A DNA stretch of 64,000 nucleotides from Botrytis cinerea B05.10 (lineage: Eukaryota; Ascomycota; Leotiomycetes; Helotiales; Sclerotiniaceae): assembly GCF_000143535.2 (NCBI RefSeq), contig NC_037310.1, positions 3,720,001 through 3,784,000 on the forward strand, written 5' to 3'. Every line of letters begins with the position of its first letter. The stretch's first letter is position 1. The notes below the pieces were generated by a model that worked only from the letters and a program-made list of their open reading frames with translations, did no database searches and was not told the origin of the DNA. The position numbers and the translations under genes are program-made. Below, piece by piece: positions 46,341 through 58,452 of this stretch.

Positions 46341-47240
46341 ATTTAGTAGCGAATATTACATAGACTATCTAGGTGCTTGTGTATTTTGATATCCCCATTT
46401 CCTACCCTTGCTGGATGGAGGTGGATTCATCAGGGTCTGTGCGTCGAGCCTAATTCTCCTTCCTTCATCCATATCGTGCACGTATTGTTAGATTGGCTTC
46501 ACACCTTTTCTTCCAAATATTACATTACGCTACAATCCGAACTTACAAGAGAATTGCAGATATGATACTCTCTTCAGCTCTCTACTTGACAGATTTATAT
46601 CTGCTAGACATAATGGCCACTCTAGATATTTTTTGGAGTCTCCAGCATGTTTTCTGGCTGTCGCAGGAATGTTTGTGAGCGGCTTCTACTGGCAAATAAC
46701 GGTCTAGTGATATGATTCCTCACTTGGTCCTTGCATTTCTGTGCCGGAAAAATGTACAGCTGAAGATTTTGGGCGCAGCAGATACCAGATACATCGTGTT
46801 CGACGAAGACTGGCGAATCTTATTTGCAGTGATGTCTGCCAAATGTTCTTATTCTTCCTGCTTTGGCCCACCGCCTTAATTTTGCCACCAACCATGGCAC
46901 ACCCCACCTACCTCTCTTGTTGTCAGCCTTCTCACAGGTACCTCAACGTGGCGGAGGGACAAATGGATGTTTATCGACACTGCCTCAAAGCCATGCCGGT
47001 TTGACAGACTTGCCGTGATTGTTATGTCCTCAATCATGCTTGATAAAATTTGCTGAACGATGCATCTCATTCTCATATCGAAAACCTAACCCAACAAACT
47101 CATCCCCAAAATCCAAGGCGATCAAGACCTGAAACCTGCCTATTTCGATAGACCATATCACGATTTACGATTTCAGAAGAAAAGCTAGAGTTTCATATCT
47201 TGAGCTTTCCACGAAGATTGAATTGCAAAACGATTTCTAA

Positions 47241-50030
47241 ATGGATCCCTACCAGTACCAATCGATCAATCTCGGTCGACCTTCTATTCGACTTCTCCAA
47301 CTCCACAAAGGGCACTGGTCCGATAAAATTCGAGGTCATTTCATCAGTGCCTGGTTTGACGATCCTGATAGTATCATACCATATTCTGCACTATCGTATA
47401 CATGGGGATACATTGACAAAGTGGAAGAGGTTATAATTGACAGCGCCAGAATCAAAGTGACTTTCAACTTACACATGGCACTCATGCATCTAAGATCTCA
47501 GGAAGAGGATCAAATCTTTTGGATTGATGCTTTGTGTATCAATCAAGAGAATTTCCACGAGAAAATCCATCAAATCAGACAGATGGGCGATATATACAAG
47601 AAGGCTGAAAAGGTCGTGATTTGGTTAGGTCGTGGGACTGAAGAAACTGACCTGGTGATGGATGCCATGAAGCGGCTGCGGAAGGCAAGTTTAAGTTGGC
47701 ATTCAGCAGAGTGGAGAGATAAAGCCAGTGGTTGGGTCGATGAAAACAATGAACACTTGTCGAATTTGCGCGAGCAGATGAGATTGATATTGGATCGGCC
47801 ATGGTTTCGAAGAATCTGGATCCTGCAAGAAGTTGCCAATGCTCGGCGATCAACGACAGTTCATTGTGGTAACAAATCTATCTCCGCTACGATATTTTCC
47901 CAGTTTCCGGCTCTGGTTGCTTTGAACCCACCTGTGCATGTTCAGTCAGTTCTGGATATAATGCCTGGAATCTCGCGAAATGAATCTTGGTGGGCGCAAG
48001 GTCAGAAGCTCCAAACATTAATACTGAAGTTCCGCGAAAGCGAGGCGACTGATGATCGAGATAAGATATATGCATTACTGGGTATGTCTTCAGACACGTA
48101 TAGGAGTAACATTCTAAACTCCAAGTACGATAAATCATCCCAGCAGGTCATTCGAGAAGCCGTTTCATTCATATTATCTGAAAATTATTCTCAGCTGGTA
48201 GATGATGTGTCACTCTATCAGTTCATTGACTGGAGTTTGACAAAGTTTCTAGATAATATAGAAGATTTGGAAGGTGCTATGTTAATGGATGCGTTTGAAG
48301 GAGCAGAAGAAGGATTTCTCAAACTATTGATTGAAACAGATGTGTGTCGAATTAGCTCGAGAGGCTTTTTTGATCGAACTCCGGTGCATTGGGCCGTTCA
48401 AAGAGAGCAGCCAACCATTTTAAAGATGTTGCTTGACCCACCTCTGTGTAGTTTTGAGAAAGTAGACTCCTTTGGTCAAAACCCATTGTCATTAGCCGTT
48501 CAAACTGGAAACGCTAAAATTGTCGAGCTATTACTTGATGCAGGCGCAAAAACTGAGGATATTCATTTTAACGGTCAAACACCATTGTGGCTAGCCATTC
48601 AAATGGAAAACGCCAAAATTGTCGCGCTATTACTCGATAAATGCGCAGAAATTGAGGAAGGACATTTGATGCTAGCTGTTGAAAAAGAAATTGTTGATAT
48701 TGTTGACCTACTTGTTCAGAGGGTTACTAAATCCAGAGCAAAGAATATGGCTGGATACGGCGAATCATTACCTAGACCATTATTATCGGCAATTGATAAC
48801 GAGAATTACGATATTATCAAATTGCTACTTGACCATGGCGCGGAGATCAGCGTAAGGTACTTGCAGCTTCTTTTTACTCAATCCAGAAACAGAATTGTTG
48901 AGTTTTTGATTGATTACGGCGCTGAAATTGACGCAACAGCTTCGCAGAGCCAAACGGCACTGCTGTTAGCAGTTCGATTTGAAAAGATTAATTCGGTCAG
49001 ATCATTAATTAAGATGGGAGTCGCGCTTGAAGTTCAAGAGTACTGGGGTCGAACGCCGTTGACGGTAGCTGCAGACAATGGACACTATGAATTAGTGAAA
49101 CTATTACTTGAAAACGGTGCCGAACTTTCCAGTAGAGATGGCTACGGCGAAACAGCGTTAATAAAAGCGATCGTACTTCAAAATCAACAAATGGTCGAAC
49201 TATTGCTTGAAAAGCATACTGAATTTCACGATAGAGAGATACACTACCGAGAAGCATTTACAACGGCGGTCAAATCCGAAAATAAGGAAGCCATCGAACT
49301 GCTGCTTGAGAAAGGTGTTGATTTCGAAAGAAAAGATGAATGGGGTGATACAGGATTATTAATGGCCATCGAACAAGAATATTCCTCCGCCATACGGAGA
49401 GGTGCCACACGGGAAAGTCACGCCATCGTTAAGTTGTTACTTCGGAGGGGCGCGGATATTGAAGCAAAGAATAAATTTGGCAGAACAGCATTGGCGGTCG
49501 CTGTTATGAATGGAAGAGTAAATATCACTCGGCTTTTAATTGGTAAGGGTGCGAAGCTCGAAACACAAGATGATATGGGAAGAACACCGTTGCAGAATGC
49601 AATGATTTCGAATGATTACTGGCTAAGTTATAATGTTCGGGAAGAAGTTGTTGCAATTTTGCTTGCAGAGGGTGCGGAGCTCGAGACAAGAGACCAAGAG
49701 GGGAAAACACCGTTGCAGAATGCAATAATTTCGGATTGGTCATGGACAAATGATTGGTATCGACAAGGGATTGTTACGCTTTTGCTTAAAAATGGTGCTA
49801 AGCTCGAAACACGAGATCAGGAGGGGAAAACACCTTTGCAGAATGCAATGGCTGCTTGCCGGGGGGGAGAGGCTTCAGAACTCGTTGCGCTTTTGCGCAA
49901 GTGGCAAAAGCGCAAGTGGAGTAAAATTTATGGAATTAGGATTGGAAGAAGGTCAAGATCACGCTTGTTAGCTAAGCTAGTATCGAAACGAAATAAAATC
50001 TGCTGTCGATTACGAGGAGATGTTGGATGA
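47241..50030 (+). CDS. HET-domain ankyrin-repeat protein
   Basis: Fungal HET protein; the HET domain is linked to non-self recognition (heterokaryon incompatibility) and can trigger cell death, but the role of this protein is unknown. Single exon, 929 residues, ATG at 47241 (MDPYQYQSINLG). The HET domain (about 40-215) has the three signature blocks: IPYSALSYTWG, IFWIDALCINQEN and RPWFRRIWILQEV. A linker follows, then ankyrin repeats from about 375 to 885 (GQNPLSLAVQTGNAKIVELL, RTPLTVAADNGHYELVKLLL, GRTALAVAVMNGRVNITRLL). The last repeats (49560-49860) are nearly identical at DNA level (KTPLQNA units). The C-terminus is strongly basic (KRKWSKIYGIRIGRRSRSRL). No frameshift or stop; it looks intact. 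Confidence 0.95.
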   Translation: MDPYQYQSINLGRPSIRLLQLHKGHWSDKIRGHFISAWFDDPDSIIPYSALSYTWGYIDKVEEVIIDSARIKVTFNLHMALMHLRSQEEDQIFWIDALCINQENFHEKIHQIRQMGDIYKKAEKVVIWLGRGTEETDLVMDAMKRLRKASLSWHSAEWRDKASGWVDENNEHLSNLREQMRLILDRPWFRRIWILQEVANARRSTTVHCGNKSISATIFSQFPALVALNPPVHVQSVLDIMPGISRNESWWAQGQKLQTLILKFRESEATDDRDKIYALLGMSSDTYRSNILNSKYDKSSQQVIREAVSFILSENYSQLVDDVSLYQFIDWSLTKFLDNIEDLEGAMLMDAFEGAEEGFLKLLIETDVCRISSRGFFDRTPVHWAVQREQPTILKMLLDPPLCSFEKVDSFGQNPLSLAVQTGNAKIVELLLDAGAKTEDIHFNGQTPLWLAIQMENAKIVALLLDKCAEIEEGHLMLAVEKEIVDIVDLLVQRVTKSRAKNMAGYGESLPRPLLSAIDNENYDIIKLLLDHGAEISVRYLQLLFTQSRNRIVEFLIDYGAEIDATASQSQTALLLAVRFEKINSVRSLIKMGVALEVQEYWGRTPLTVAADNGHYELVKLLLENGAELSSRDGYGETALIKAIVLQNQQMVELLLEKHTEFHDREIHYREAFTTAVKSENKEAIELLLEKGVDFERKDEWGDTGLLMAIEQEYSSAIRRGATRESHAIVKLLLRRGADIEAKNKFGRTALAVAVMNGRVNITRLLIGKGAKLETQDDMGRTPLQNAMISNDYWLSYNVREEVVAILLAEGAELETRDQEGKTPLQNAIISDWSWTNDWYRQGIVTLLLKNGAKLETRDQEGKTPLQNAMAACRGGEASELVALLRKWQKRKWSKIYGIRIGRRSRSRLLAKLVSKRNKICCRLRGDVG
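49560..49860 (+). repeat. Near-identical ankyrin repeat units in the HET gene
   Basis: Three successive units share long identical DNA words (GGGAAGAACACCGTTGCAGA and GGGGAAAACACC-type, GAGCTCGA(A/G)ACA), each ending in TGCAGAATGCAAT. They are interleaved with variable segments (SNDYWLSYNVR, SDWSWTNDWYRQ), which suggests recent duplication or concerted evolution. Confidence 0.85.
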
Positions 50031-51149
50031 TCTAGAGTTCTCATTATATCCTCGGAGCTATGAAACTGCTCAAATACTCTTCTTTCTGCAGCTGTACGCA
50101 ACGGACTTATGATGGCAGTTGATCAATTGCAAAGCCATGTCTGTTTTTCAAATCTCAGAGAGCGGCCGGATATCTCCAACTGAGTTCATTATCTTACCCA
50201 TGGATCGTCTCATTTACACTCCTGCTGTTGGTATGAAGTGGGTCTACCGTGTGTCCAAGTTTCACGCGACAGTGCCAGTTCATTGGGCTTCTTCCGATCA
50301 AAGCGATCATTTTGGGCCGAAGCTTTCAGTCTTAAATGTTTCACCCAGCAACTACTGAGTAGTGTTGAGATAAACGGGTGATTGACTGAGGTGGTGTGGG
50401 AAAACAAAGAAATCTTGATTGGTTATATGTCTATCGAGCGGTCATTTAGGGCTTAATTTCAAGCTCTTGGAAATAGGAAACTTTGGGAAATTGTTCGCGG
50501 GATCTTCTGTGGTTTTTTTTTGCTTGATTTTGGATTTTTGGGGAAGGTTGTGTGGGCAAGTTATTTCATCACTATTGTCTTAGGCGGGGAGAAGAATAAG
50601 AAGAAGTAGAAGGCTTGTCGAATCATCGTGTCGTATGAATGTGTGAGTGTATATGTTAGAGATACCTATTTCGAGGTGAGGAACGTAAGTGGATTTTTCA
50701 AGACATATATAAGCTTCGAGTGTTTGTATGTAAGTAATGATATGTTTTAGATGAGAAAGGAGCACCAGCCCAGAAAGAGAGGATATAATGATATTTACAT
50801 GGTGTGGGATGTTGTGATGTGGCAGGTTTGAAGATGGTTATATATCGACATCGTTTCCCTACAAAGCTCCCGGCCTTCACGACCCTCGAAATTCTATTAC
50901 GGGCTATACTAGTATCTCCTGAAACCACCGAGTTCTTCAAAGATGAAATTCTCCTCAATTCCGTGCCGTAAACTGCGCAGGACCAACCAAAGTCTGGTGA
51001 GCTAAAAGCCCGAATCTCCACTTCATAACCAAGGATTGATGAAGCTAAGAACCTTAGATCTTCCATTCCATCCGCAAAAAAATTGGGCTAATCCCCCATC
51101 CTCCATTCGAAACGTCGAGGTGACGAAAACCTGGCTCGATAGCTGTCTT
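50031..51149. other. Intergenic spacer
   Basis: No gene supported. Short frames at 50119-50358 (plus) and 50698-51066 (minus) have no family features. Confidence 0.5.
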
Positions 51150-52032
51150 CAAAATGTCGACAACGTTGCTATTATTAAAAGGGTCTTCAGGAGTCTCTTT
51201 TTACCAAGCAGTACCTGTGCTGTTTAATTTTTAGGGGTTTGATATCGATGCAGAGAAAGGTATAGACTCGCTCACCAACCGAATAGAGTTGCCATCCTTG
51301 AGTGGAGAGAAAGTTGCTATGAAAGAATCCGAAATATCGCGCGACGAAAATTCGCAACCACGAAAGTCTTTGAGGGTCTTTGCGATACACCCTCATCGAT
51401 TCGAAACAGTTTAACTAAGCTTCTGGACTATGTGGACTTGTGAGTTATACATCCAATTGTGTATAAAGTCACTAACTTTATAGACGTTTACTCCACACGC
51501 CCCGCCTCGCCAAAAAGCATTCCGACCTTCAACAAATCTGACTGTTGTTGGAGCAGGTCAAAGTCTTTGGGAAAGCCGACCTCATCGGTTTATCAAATCA
51601 CCAGCATCCGCACATCGAAGAAATACTGAAAGTCACTGGCATTGTTCCTACTCTCAATCGGTTAGAACCTCGTTCTTATCTGCAGCGCGCACACAATTAT
51701 CTCATCTGGATATGGAGGCGTGGAATCAAGACGGCTAGTTTCAGCAGGTTAACACCAATCGCCAAAGCACGACCTGGGTCTCTCGACGAATCACTTGCAA
51801 GGATTCATTCCGACATCAGGTTCCTAGCAATGCGGTACTGGCTAGTTGGAGGATTGCTCAGAAATTGGTTGCGACGGCAACAACGATGAAGATTAGTCGA
51901 CTGGAGAATTATGTTGCAGTTGTGTGGTTGAAATCGTCGAGGGAGAAGTGGGAGAAAATTACACAAGTGGGATTGATGCATCGTTTTAGAGCTCGGGCTT
52001 CCGATCGTTTTGATCTCAATGATAGATCCTAG
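51150..52032 (+). pseudogene. Aldo/keto reductase relic
   Basis: Successive pieces of one aldo/keto reductase occur in order with changing frame. A possible start is MSTTLLLLKGSSG (about 51152). EKVAMKESEISRDE comes next, then, after a one- or two-base shift, TTKVFEGLCDTPSSIRNSLT and LLDYVDL with an intron-like GT..AG stretch behind it. YSTRPASPKSIPTFNK-like out-of-frame sequence follows, then from 51545 an open stretch with VFGKADLIGLSNHQHPHIEE, VVP-like IVPTLNRLEPRSYLQRAHNY and RLTPIAKARPGSLDESLA. The tail, KISRLENYVAVVWLKSS then KITQVGLMHRFRARASDRF and DLNDRS, is again in another frame. These are the cofactor-binding and C-terminal motifs of the family. No full reading frame exists. Confidence 0.8.
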
Positions 52033-54776
52033 GTTTCTAATACATATCTGATGTTGTTTAGAAGTTGTCTAACTACATCCTATGATTTTTCTCGTGTGGT
52101 GGCGGTGCGGTGCGGTGAGGTGCTGGTGATTATACCATTTTTCTGCTATTACGTTACGTTTTTGATTATCGGATCTATGTTATTATTGTCATAGTCATTC
52201 GTAGCATCGGCTAGCTTTCCTTTCATTCAGAGGCCCAGAAGGTCGACCACTGCTGAAGGTTGTATTTTGCTAGCAATCTGCCTCAGCTGCACGGCAAGCT
52301 TGGGGTTTCTTGAAGGATTTGGAAGGAAACATTTGGGGATCTGGGATTTAGGATTTGCAATCAAACTCCTCTTTTCCATTTGAAACTAATACTCTTCCTT
52401 GTACTGTTGAACATCAATTCATATATCTTAGAAGGCTAACAATGCAAAGTCCCATTTTGCATGTGGAAAGTTAAGATGATTTTTATCAACAGATACTCAC
52501 AACTCCTACCACCGGCAGATGGCAGAGGTATCCAACAACGCTCGATTGAGAGTATATGGGTATGATAGAAGGAATTACCAGATGACACTGTACATATATG
52601 GGTACTAAAGCATTTGAAATATCCATGGACTTCTTGGGTGAGATCTATGTTGAACAATGCAAAAACTTCCGTTCCTCCACAGAGGAAGAAATCCAATCAC
52701 ATCTGCACTTACAGATAAATCCACATCTTCTATCCCATCATCCCAACCAATACTCCCATCAATCCATCCATCGCCACTCTCCCTCAAATACCTCCTCCAT
52801 CCCATTCCATCTCCGAATTTTTCGGCCGAAGATTTTCGGCCGCAACTCAACCCAGAATCAAAGTATCCACTCTTGTCCTCATCCTCACCCACTAAACAGA
52901 GCAAATCCGCGATTCTTTCCATGGAAAACAAGTTTAATTTCATCTCAACCAATCCCTATCTCTCATTGTTCTTCAAGAAATCTTTTGTTGCACATCTACA
53001 CCGGCTCCGAAGGTTTGGGATTTTCGGACTTCCGAATTTCTTCTCCTTTCTTCTTTATTTTCGTGATTCTTCCACATTTGTCGATTTAATGAATGCTGTA
53101 TGATATGATATGATGTATCATATTGAATTTCACCGCGGAGAGAAACTCAGGTCCATCCTCTAGCTAAGAATCGAGATGACTGAGAATCCGATAACGTAAG
53201 AAATACATACACCCGGAAACTCATTTCTCCTCGGATGAGTCAGATTCCTAAATTCACATTTGGGAAACAGAAATTTTCACAAGATTGAAGTGGAGAATTA
53301 CCGAATGGGGCAGGAGATATGTTAAAATGGATACGTGGGTGATGGAGATTGAAGTGCTGTTTGTTGCATGTCGTTCGTTGTTCGGATCCGGGTGGGATGT
53401 TCGGATATAGGGTTCGGAAATCATGGGGCGCGGTAGATGTGCACATGTACCTACCTATGTTTACCGGGCGCTTGGGATGAATTGAAATGGGTTAGATTGA
53501 TTAAGAAGGTGGGTGAATATCTGATCCGAGATGCGGGGATGGTATATGCGAAAGGAAAAGTAGACCGTTTTTGACAATGCTGTGTAGCGATGACGTCGGA
53601 TTAACCTTATAGAATATTACTCAGAGAGATCATTGAACCTGGTATGCAAGTCAGGATTAAATACTGCTTATTGAAATGTCGTTGTCTTACTGTTCGACTT
53701 GTGATCTTTCGTGAAGATTGTTGTTTATTTTAATTTTCACATCATTCTGAAATAACGATATTAAACTCGCCAAGAGGGAAACTCTTTGGAAGACACCAAT
53801 GGACTGATTACTAAGAACCCGGGATTTCACCAGAATTATGATAATAAAATCATTCGATTCTGTCTTTAGTATTAAATCCTAGTATATTTTGATATTAGAA
53901 TAAACGATTTATATTATCGGTTGTGTAGATTGAGTATCTCATTCAACTCTTCGACTCTCTGATCCTCTAACCTCTTACCTCCCATCCCCGAAAGACCTGA
54001 AAGATTGGAAAGATTGGAAAGATTTATATTCTTCAATATAAAAAAAAAACCTCTCTCCTACTAGACAAGATAATAAGTCTCGTCACAAAAGAAATACATC
54101 AATTCCATATCGAAAGAGTTGAATATATCAGATCAATACCTACCCATCACACAGCGAAAAATGACTTCACAATATCATACGAATCATCAACTCAGACACT
54201 TTGAAATTCGATTCGATGATTTATTATCTATTGAATAATGAGAGATTGGATTTTAAGATTGAATAATTGAAGATTGAATTTTTCATAAATTTTGGGCATT
54301 GAAAAGTAACCAGTCAGTCACTTCATCCACTGACTGGTATGCATGTATGATAACATTTTGTTTCCATTTTATTTAAGAATCTTACTTCTCAGTTTTCTAT
54401 GAATCTCAATCTCGATTTTGATCTTGAACATCAATTGAACCTTTGAATAATAAAATGTAACAAAAACTAGTGATATATATAAAGTTGAAATCAAGAGACT
54501 CTTCATTTTGTATCTTTTACAGAGCGACAATCAAAGGAGAAGAACGTTCCAAATAAAGGATACAACAAGAAATTAATTCCAGACCAAGTAGTCTCCACCA
54601 TGTAGATAATTAGTACAAATATAAATAAGAAAATGTGCAATCAATGCAACAATTGGTCATCATCCAAATCCAAATTCAAATCCAATGTCTTGAAAAACAC
54701 TAGCACGGGTATCGCAATAACTTTGAAAAAGATCATGATGAAATAAGATGGCGATGAAGTATGCCCAGCCAACCCA
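52033..54776. other. Gene-poor region
   Basis: About 2.7 kb. Overlapping frames on both strands at 52598-53103 (His/Pro/Ser-rich on plus) look like pyrimidine-rich non-coding DNA; I do not call a gene. The part at 53640-54540 is AT-rich. Confidence 0.5.
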
Positions 54777-55501
54777 TCACATACCAGCAGCAGTCTTAGC
54801 AAAAGCAGCAGCCGTGCCAGCATCCATTCCATAAGTTAAATGGGGTGCCAGAATAAGATCTCCATGTGCGCAAATGTTATCACCGGTATGGCAGATAACC
54901 TTTGTATTTGCAGCTGATACGCCTGCGACTGGACTTCCGTTGTCTGTTATGGAGGTTAGTATGTGCTTTTAGAGGTTTGGTAAGAACTTTACTTACTTGG
55001 GTCTCCGAAAATGATGGCGGAGCTAACTTTGGCCATAGTGGCTGCGGGAAGCATTTTTGCAGCGTTGTGTACGAGTTGACCGCCTTGGGAGTAACCTGCC
55101 ATGACGATCTTGGAATCGGGACAGTTTGTAACGGCTGTTGAAATCATTTGAGCCCTATGGTAGGAATTAGTGGCTGGAATTTGATGAATACTGGGAGATA
55201 CATACATCATTTTGCTTCCGCCTGCATCACCTCCTGCCAGAAATCCAGGGATATCGGCGGGGTATGGAACACCTTGGGTAGCTACATTGCTAGCACCAAC
55301 GGCTTTTCCAAGAGCAGCAACTAATGGAGGTCCTGCTACGGTACCCATAGTTCCTGTTTCTGTAGTTCCACGGGCAAAGATAAGCATCATTGGTGCGCAT
55401 GCTCCAGCTGCGGCTTTAACATTTCCAGTGCCCTCGAGAATTGGCGCGGCTAGGGCGGTAAGAGGGAGGAGCAAAAGAGACAGAGACTGTGAAAACTTCA
55501 T
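54777..55501 (-). CDS. Cutinase
   Basis: Secreted serine esterase that cleaves cutin polyester, typical of plant-associated fungi. Three exons, 55501-55206, 55154-54997 and 54943-54777, give 206 residues; introns are 51 and 53 bp. A signal peptide (MKFSQSLSLLLLPLTALAAP) ends near residue 19. CAPMMLIFARGTTETGTMG is the oxyanion-side motif. The nucleophile elbow AGYSQGGQL has Ser121, matching Ser120 of the Fusarium enzyme. Exon 3 carries CHTGDNICAHGDLI and APHLTYGMDA, giving the catalytic Asp and His. Two Cys pairs expected for the family's disulfides are present. Catalytic residues are all intact. Splice borders were chosen to keep frame through KMMAQMIS and DPNNGSPVAG. Confidence 0.96.
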
Positions 55502-56844
55502 TTTGGAGCCTTGTTGTTGTATGTATTAAATTCTCGAAATGATTATTGTGTTCTTGAAGTGGTAAAGAAAGCGACTAGAAGTAATTTGTATTGGATGGAT
55601 GATATGTTTATTGGATGGATAAATTCAAAAGAAAACGGTCATCCATTGGGGCTGACATGAATTTATATCTTCAATCATACCAAGATCCTCAATTACAAAA
55701 ACACATATCAGCATCGCAAACAATCCCATGACGGTGTACAGGAATGAAATGAAAGGTTGCGATTGGTTGAAATTTCTCATGCAAATATGATGGTAGTTAC
55801 TTCTTCTAGAAAGATGGATGGGATGAATCTGTGAGCGGCGGAGGCACAGACAGATGGAGAATTCCTCCAACATGAAACTCGTCTCAACCATAACCCCATC
55901 ATCATTAACACCGAGGTAAAAAAGAAATCGTTCTTTCTAGCCTGCCATTTAAAATTTTAGATGTTTAGACTACAACCTTTGAAATCTGGGCGTTAAGGCT
56001 GTGTACATCAAAATTCATCAACTTGAGAATGATGAGGTTGTACAGCCGATTGATGAAGATATTTCAATACTTTGGTGTGTAGTACTGGTGAAAGAAGGAT
56101 CAGCCATTGCATATTGTTAATTTCCACCGAATTAAAGATAGGAGTATCATTGCAAGTCTTTATTAGAATCTTCACATCGAATCTGAACATGTAAACTCTT
56201 ACAAGACAGGATCTTGTGGCTCGAAAATTCCATAGTCTGATACTACAGACCCCAACTGAAAAAAATCAAAACCACGTTGTCATTGGCATTTGTCTGTGCG
56301 ACAAGCCTCATCAATTGAGAAAGCAAAATGTAAAAGTTTATGCCTCGGTACTCATTCTACTTGAACACCATCTTTGCGACGAGTTTGTGGGTATAGGGTG
56401 AAGACACAGATGCTCGTATTGACAGAATCCAAACCGCCAACCGGACGAAATACTCTTTAGAGTTGAGATGGTTGGACAGATTGTTTTCTCGCAATGCGAT
56501 TCGTCGAGAGAACTGTTCTCTCAAGACTAGATCCACTTTGGTTCAACCTCAAGCTACTTCAGATGTGTTTTGATTTTGGCTCGGCAGTTTTTGCCAAATC
56601 TTCAGGAGTTCGCTCGCATCGATTTCTTGATGATGTTTGTTATATCGTCATGCCATTTTGGTACCACAGACACTTCGGCATTTGAACTCGATGGGCCATT
56701 TGGACACGAGGGTAATGGAAGATGGCACCGATACCCTGCAGGTGCTTGGTAGATTGGAGTATTTCTTCCGCGTTCTGGGTAAACCGCATAGAATTCCATT
56801 TCTCTAACAAATAACAACATTCAACCCCATACCTTTGCATAAAT

Positions 56845-57362
56845 ATGGAATTCCACCCAAGTCCGACAAGTTCTGGTCTTATTCATTATGATATTGGCCT
56901 GTTAGAGAATACGGTCAAGACATTTATTTTTGATGGATTGTATGAGAAGTTTGTTAAATACGAAATACGAAATACGAGCGATGAGAAGAGATGTGAGTCA
57001 AATCCATTCCAATTCCAGCAAACAAGTCTGATGCACGATGGTGATCACATGACCAAGATAGTCACCAAGCCTAGAATTGATCAAGAAAGATATTCCACAG
57101 GAACAAGTCAACACGATGACAAGAAGACTCATAGCGCCAAATCATCTTCTACATTTCCACTGTTGACCTGATCGATCTCAAATTTTCCCTTGTTCAAATC
57201 GAGTTAGATTATCCTGACAATAAAGATCCGCTGTCACTCACGACTTTCTTTCCGCTTGTCAAAAAAGCTAAACCGCTTCACCCCTGTTTCGACCAACTGA
57301 TTTCCATTGATCTCCCGAGATCTCCAACACTTGCATGGCCAGCAGAAGATGCTCTATCTTGA
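56845..57362 (+). other. Possible broken or orphan coding region
   Basis: An ATG frame (56845-57171, MEFHPSPTSSGLIHYDIGLL) stops. The frame next to it continues open to about 57362 with protein-like sequence (IELDYPDNKDPLSL, FFPLVKKAKPLHPCFDQL). One frameshift or a small intron would join the two. No family is recognised. Confidence 0.25.
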
Positions 57363-57844
57363 CCGCATACTTCTTCGCGATAACGCACAGTTCTGGTATG
57401 AAAAAGCACTCCTCGTTATGTAAAAAGGGCGATGATGGTAGAAATTACCATCTGGGGAATTGATGCGGAAGATATCTGAGAGGTGAATAAAGCAGGTTAA
57501 CCTCAATGACACTCTACAGATTCTACGATATGAGTTATTAGAATCTCAAGGGCAACGATCATAACAGGCAAGAGAAATATGACGATGGTGGGAATCAAGA
57601 TGTCAGGTCGATCAATATCAAGGGTCTTACCTTACTTAGCTGCCGCCGCTTTTTTTCTGCGTTTTCATGTCTATCTCTGAACCCTAGTTGCATTGCCACG
57701 TCTCGTTGAGATGTTTTTTGACAGTCTATCCACTACTTGTTTAAGCTTTGGGCAAGTATGACGAGATAAAGTGAATACATTACTCGTCGTTTTCTAGTCA
57801 CTGAGTGGTGAACCAAAACTAAGAATGTCTCCATGTAGACAAGA

Positions 57845-57940
57845 CAGCCGGCTCACTAAATCACCCAGACAAAATCATACATTGCAAGCACTTACGTTTC
57901 GATCTAAAGTCATGATTGTTTGACTTGGTGTTGAATGTTG
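57845..57940. repeat. Copy B of a dispersed repeat
   Basis: Matches 46045-46340 in two blocks with mostly transition differences. In this copy the blocks are adjacent. Confidence 0.5.
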
Positions 57941-58452
57941 AAAAGAGTGGTGTACTTTTGTCGTCCTATTACTGTAGTCTGGAAGTTTCATTAAATGCTG
58001 TGTTTGAGATCACCTTCCAGAAAGCTGCAATAGTTACATAGAAAAGGCATTAGTAGTTGATCATCGATATACAGAATGAGATGCAAGATACGCAGCTGTG
58101 AAATCCCTGAATTTCTCGAGTCTACATGGGTTTTGACATTTCAAATTCAATCTCGGAGAGCGTGCAAAAAATCCCCCTCCCTCTCCCCCCTCCCCCGACT
58201 CTACCTAAGTATTCACAAACTTCTTGATTTGTGTTACGGCTACCTTCAATAGAAAGGAGTGAAGAGATTTAACACATTCCAAAATCCATCAATCACTTTT
58301 AATCTGAGAAGAACCAAATTACAATTGTTCAGTTTATCTAAATTATTTATATAGTTTGCTACATAGAGAACAATCTAAATGTAAACAGGTAAGGACAGCG
58401 TAATTAGAATGACCACGATTGATACATATTTTCCTTCCCAGATACCCAGGGC

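Larger units (their letters stand above)
41060..47240. other. 6-kb gene-poor, microsatellite-dense region
   Basis: No gene I can support. The first part should hold the promoter and leader of the CPC1-type gene. It contains (CACTT)n at 41283-41356, AAATT-type runs at 42319-42372, (CAAT)n at 43400-43428, (AAATC)n near 43637-43662, (GT)n at 43962-43994, (GGTTC)n near 44411-44438 and (GGATAT)n near 44513-44542. Frames at 41466-41735 (minus) and 45189-45628 (two adjacent plus frames) have no recognisable features. The stretch near 46045-46340 resembles one near 57845-57940. Confidence 0.6.
55502..58452. other. Long gene-poor region
   Basis: About 2.9 kb. A possible relic or orphan lies at 56845-57362. 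Copy B of a dispersed repeat lies near 57845-57940. A C-rich run occurs at 58170-58200. No other gene seen. Confidence 0.5.

Noticed and set aside
52598..53103. Overlapping frames of 115-163 codons on both strands
   Set aside because: Composition is that of pyrimidine-rich DNA (His/Pro/Ser against Glu/Asp/Gly), and neither strand shows a domain or splice pattern.
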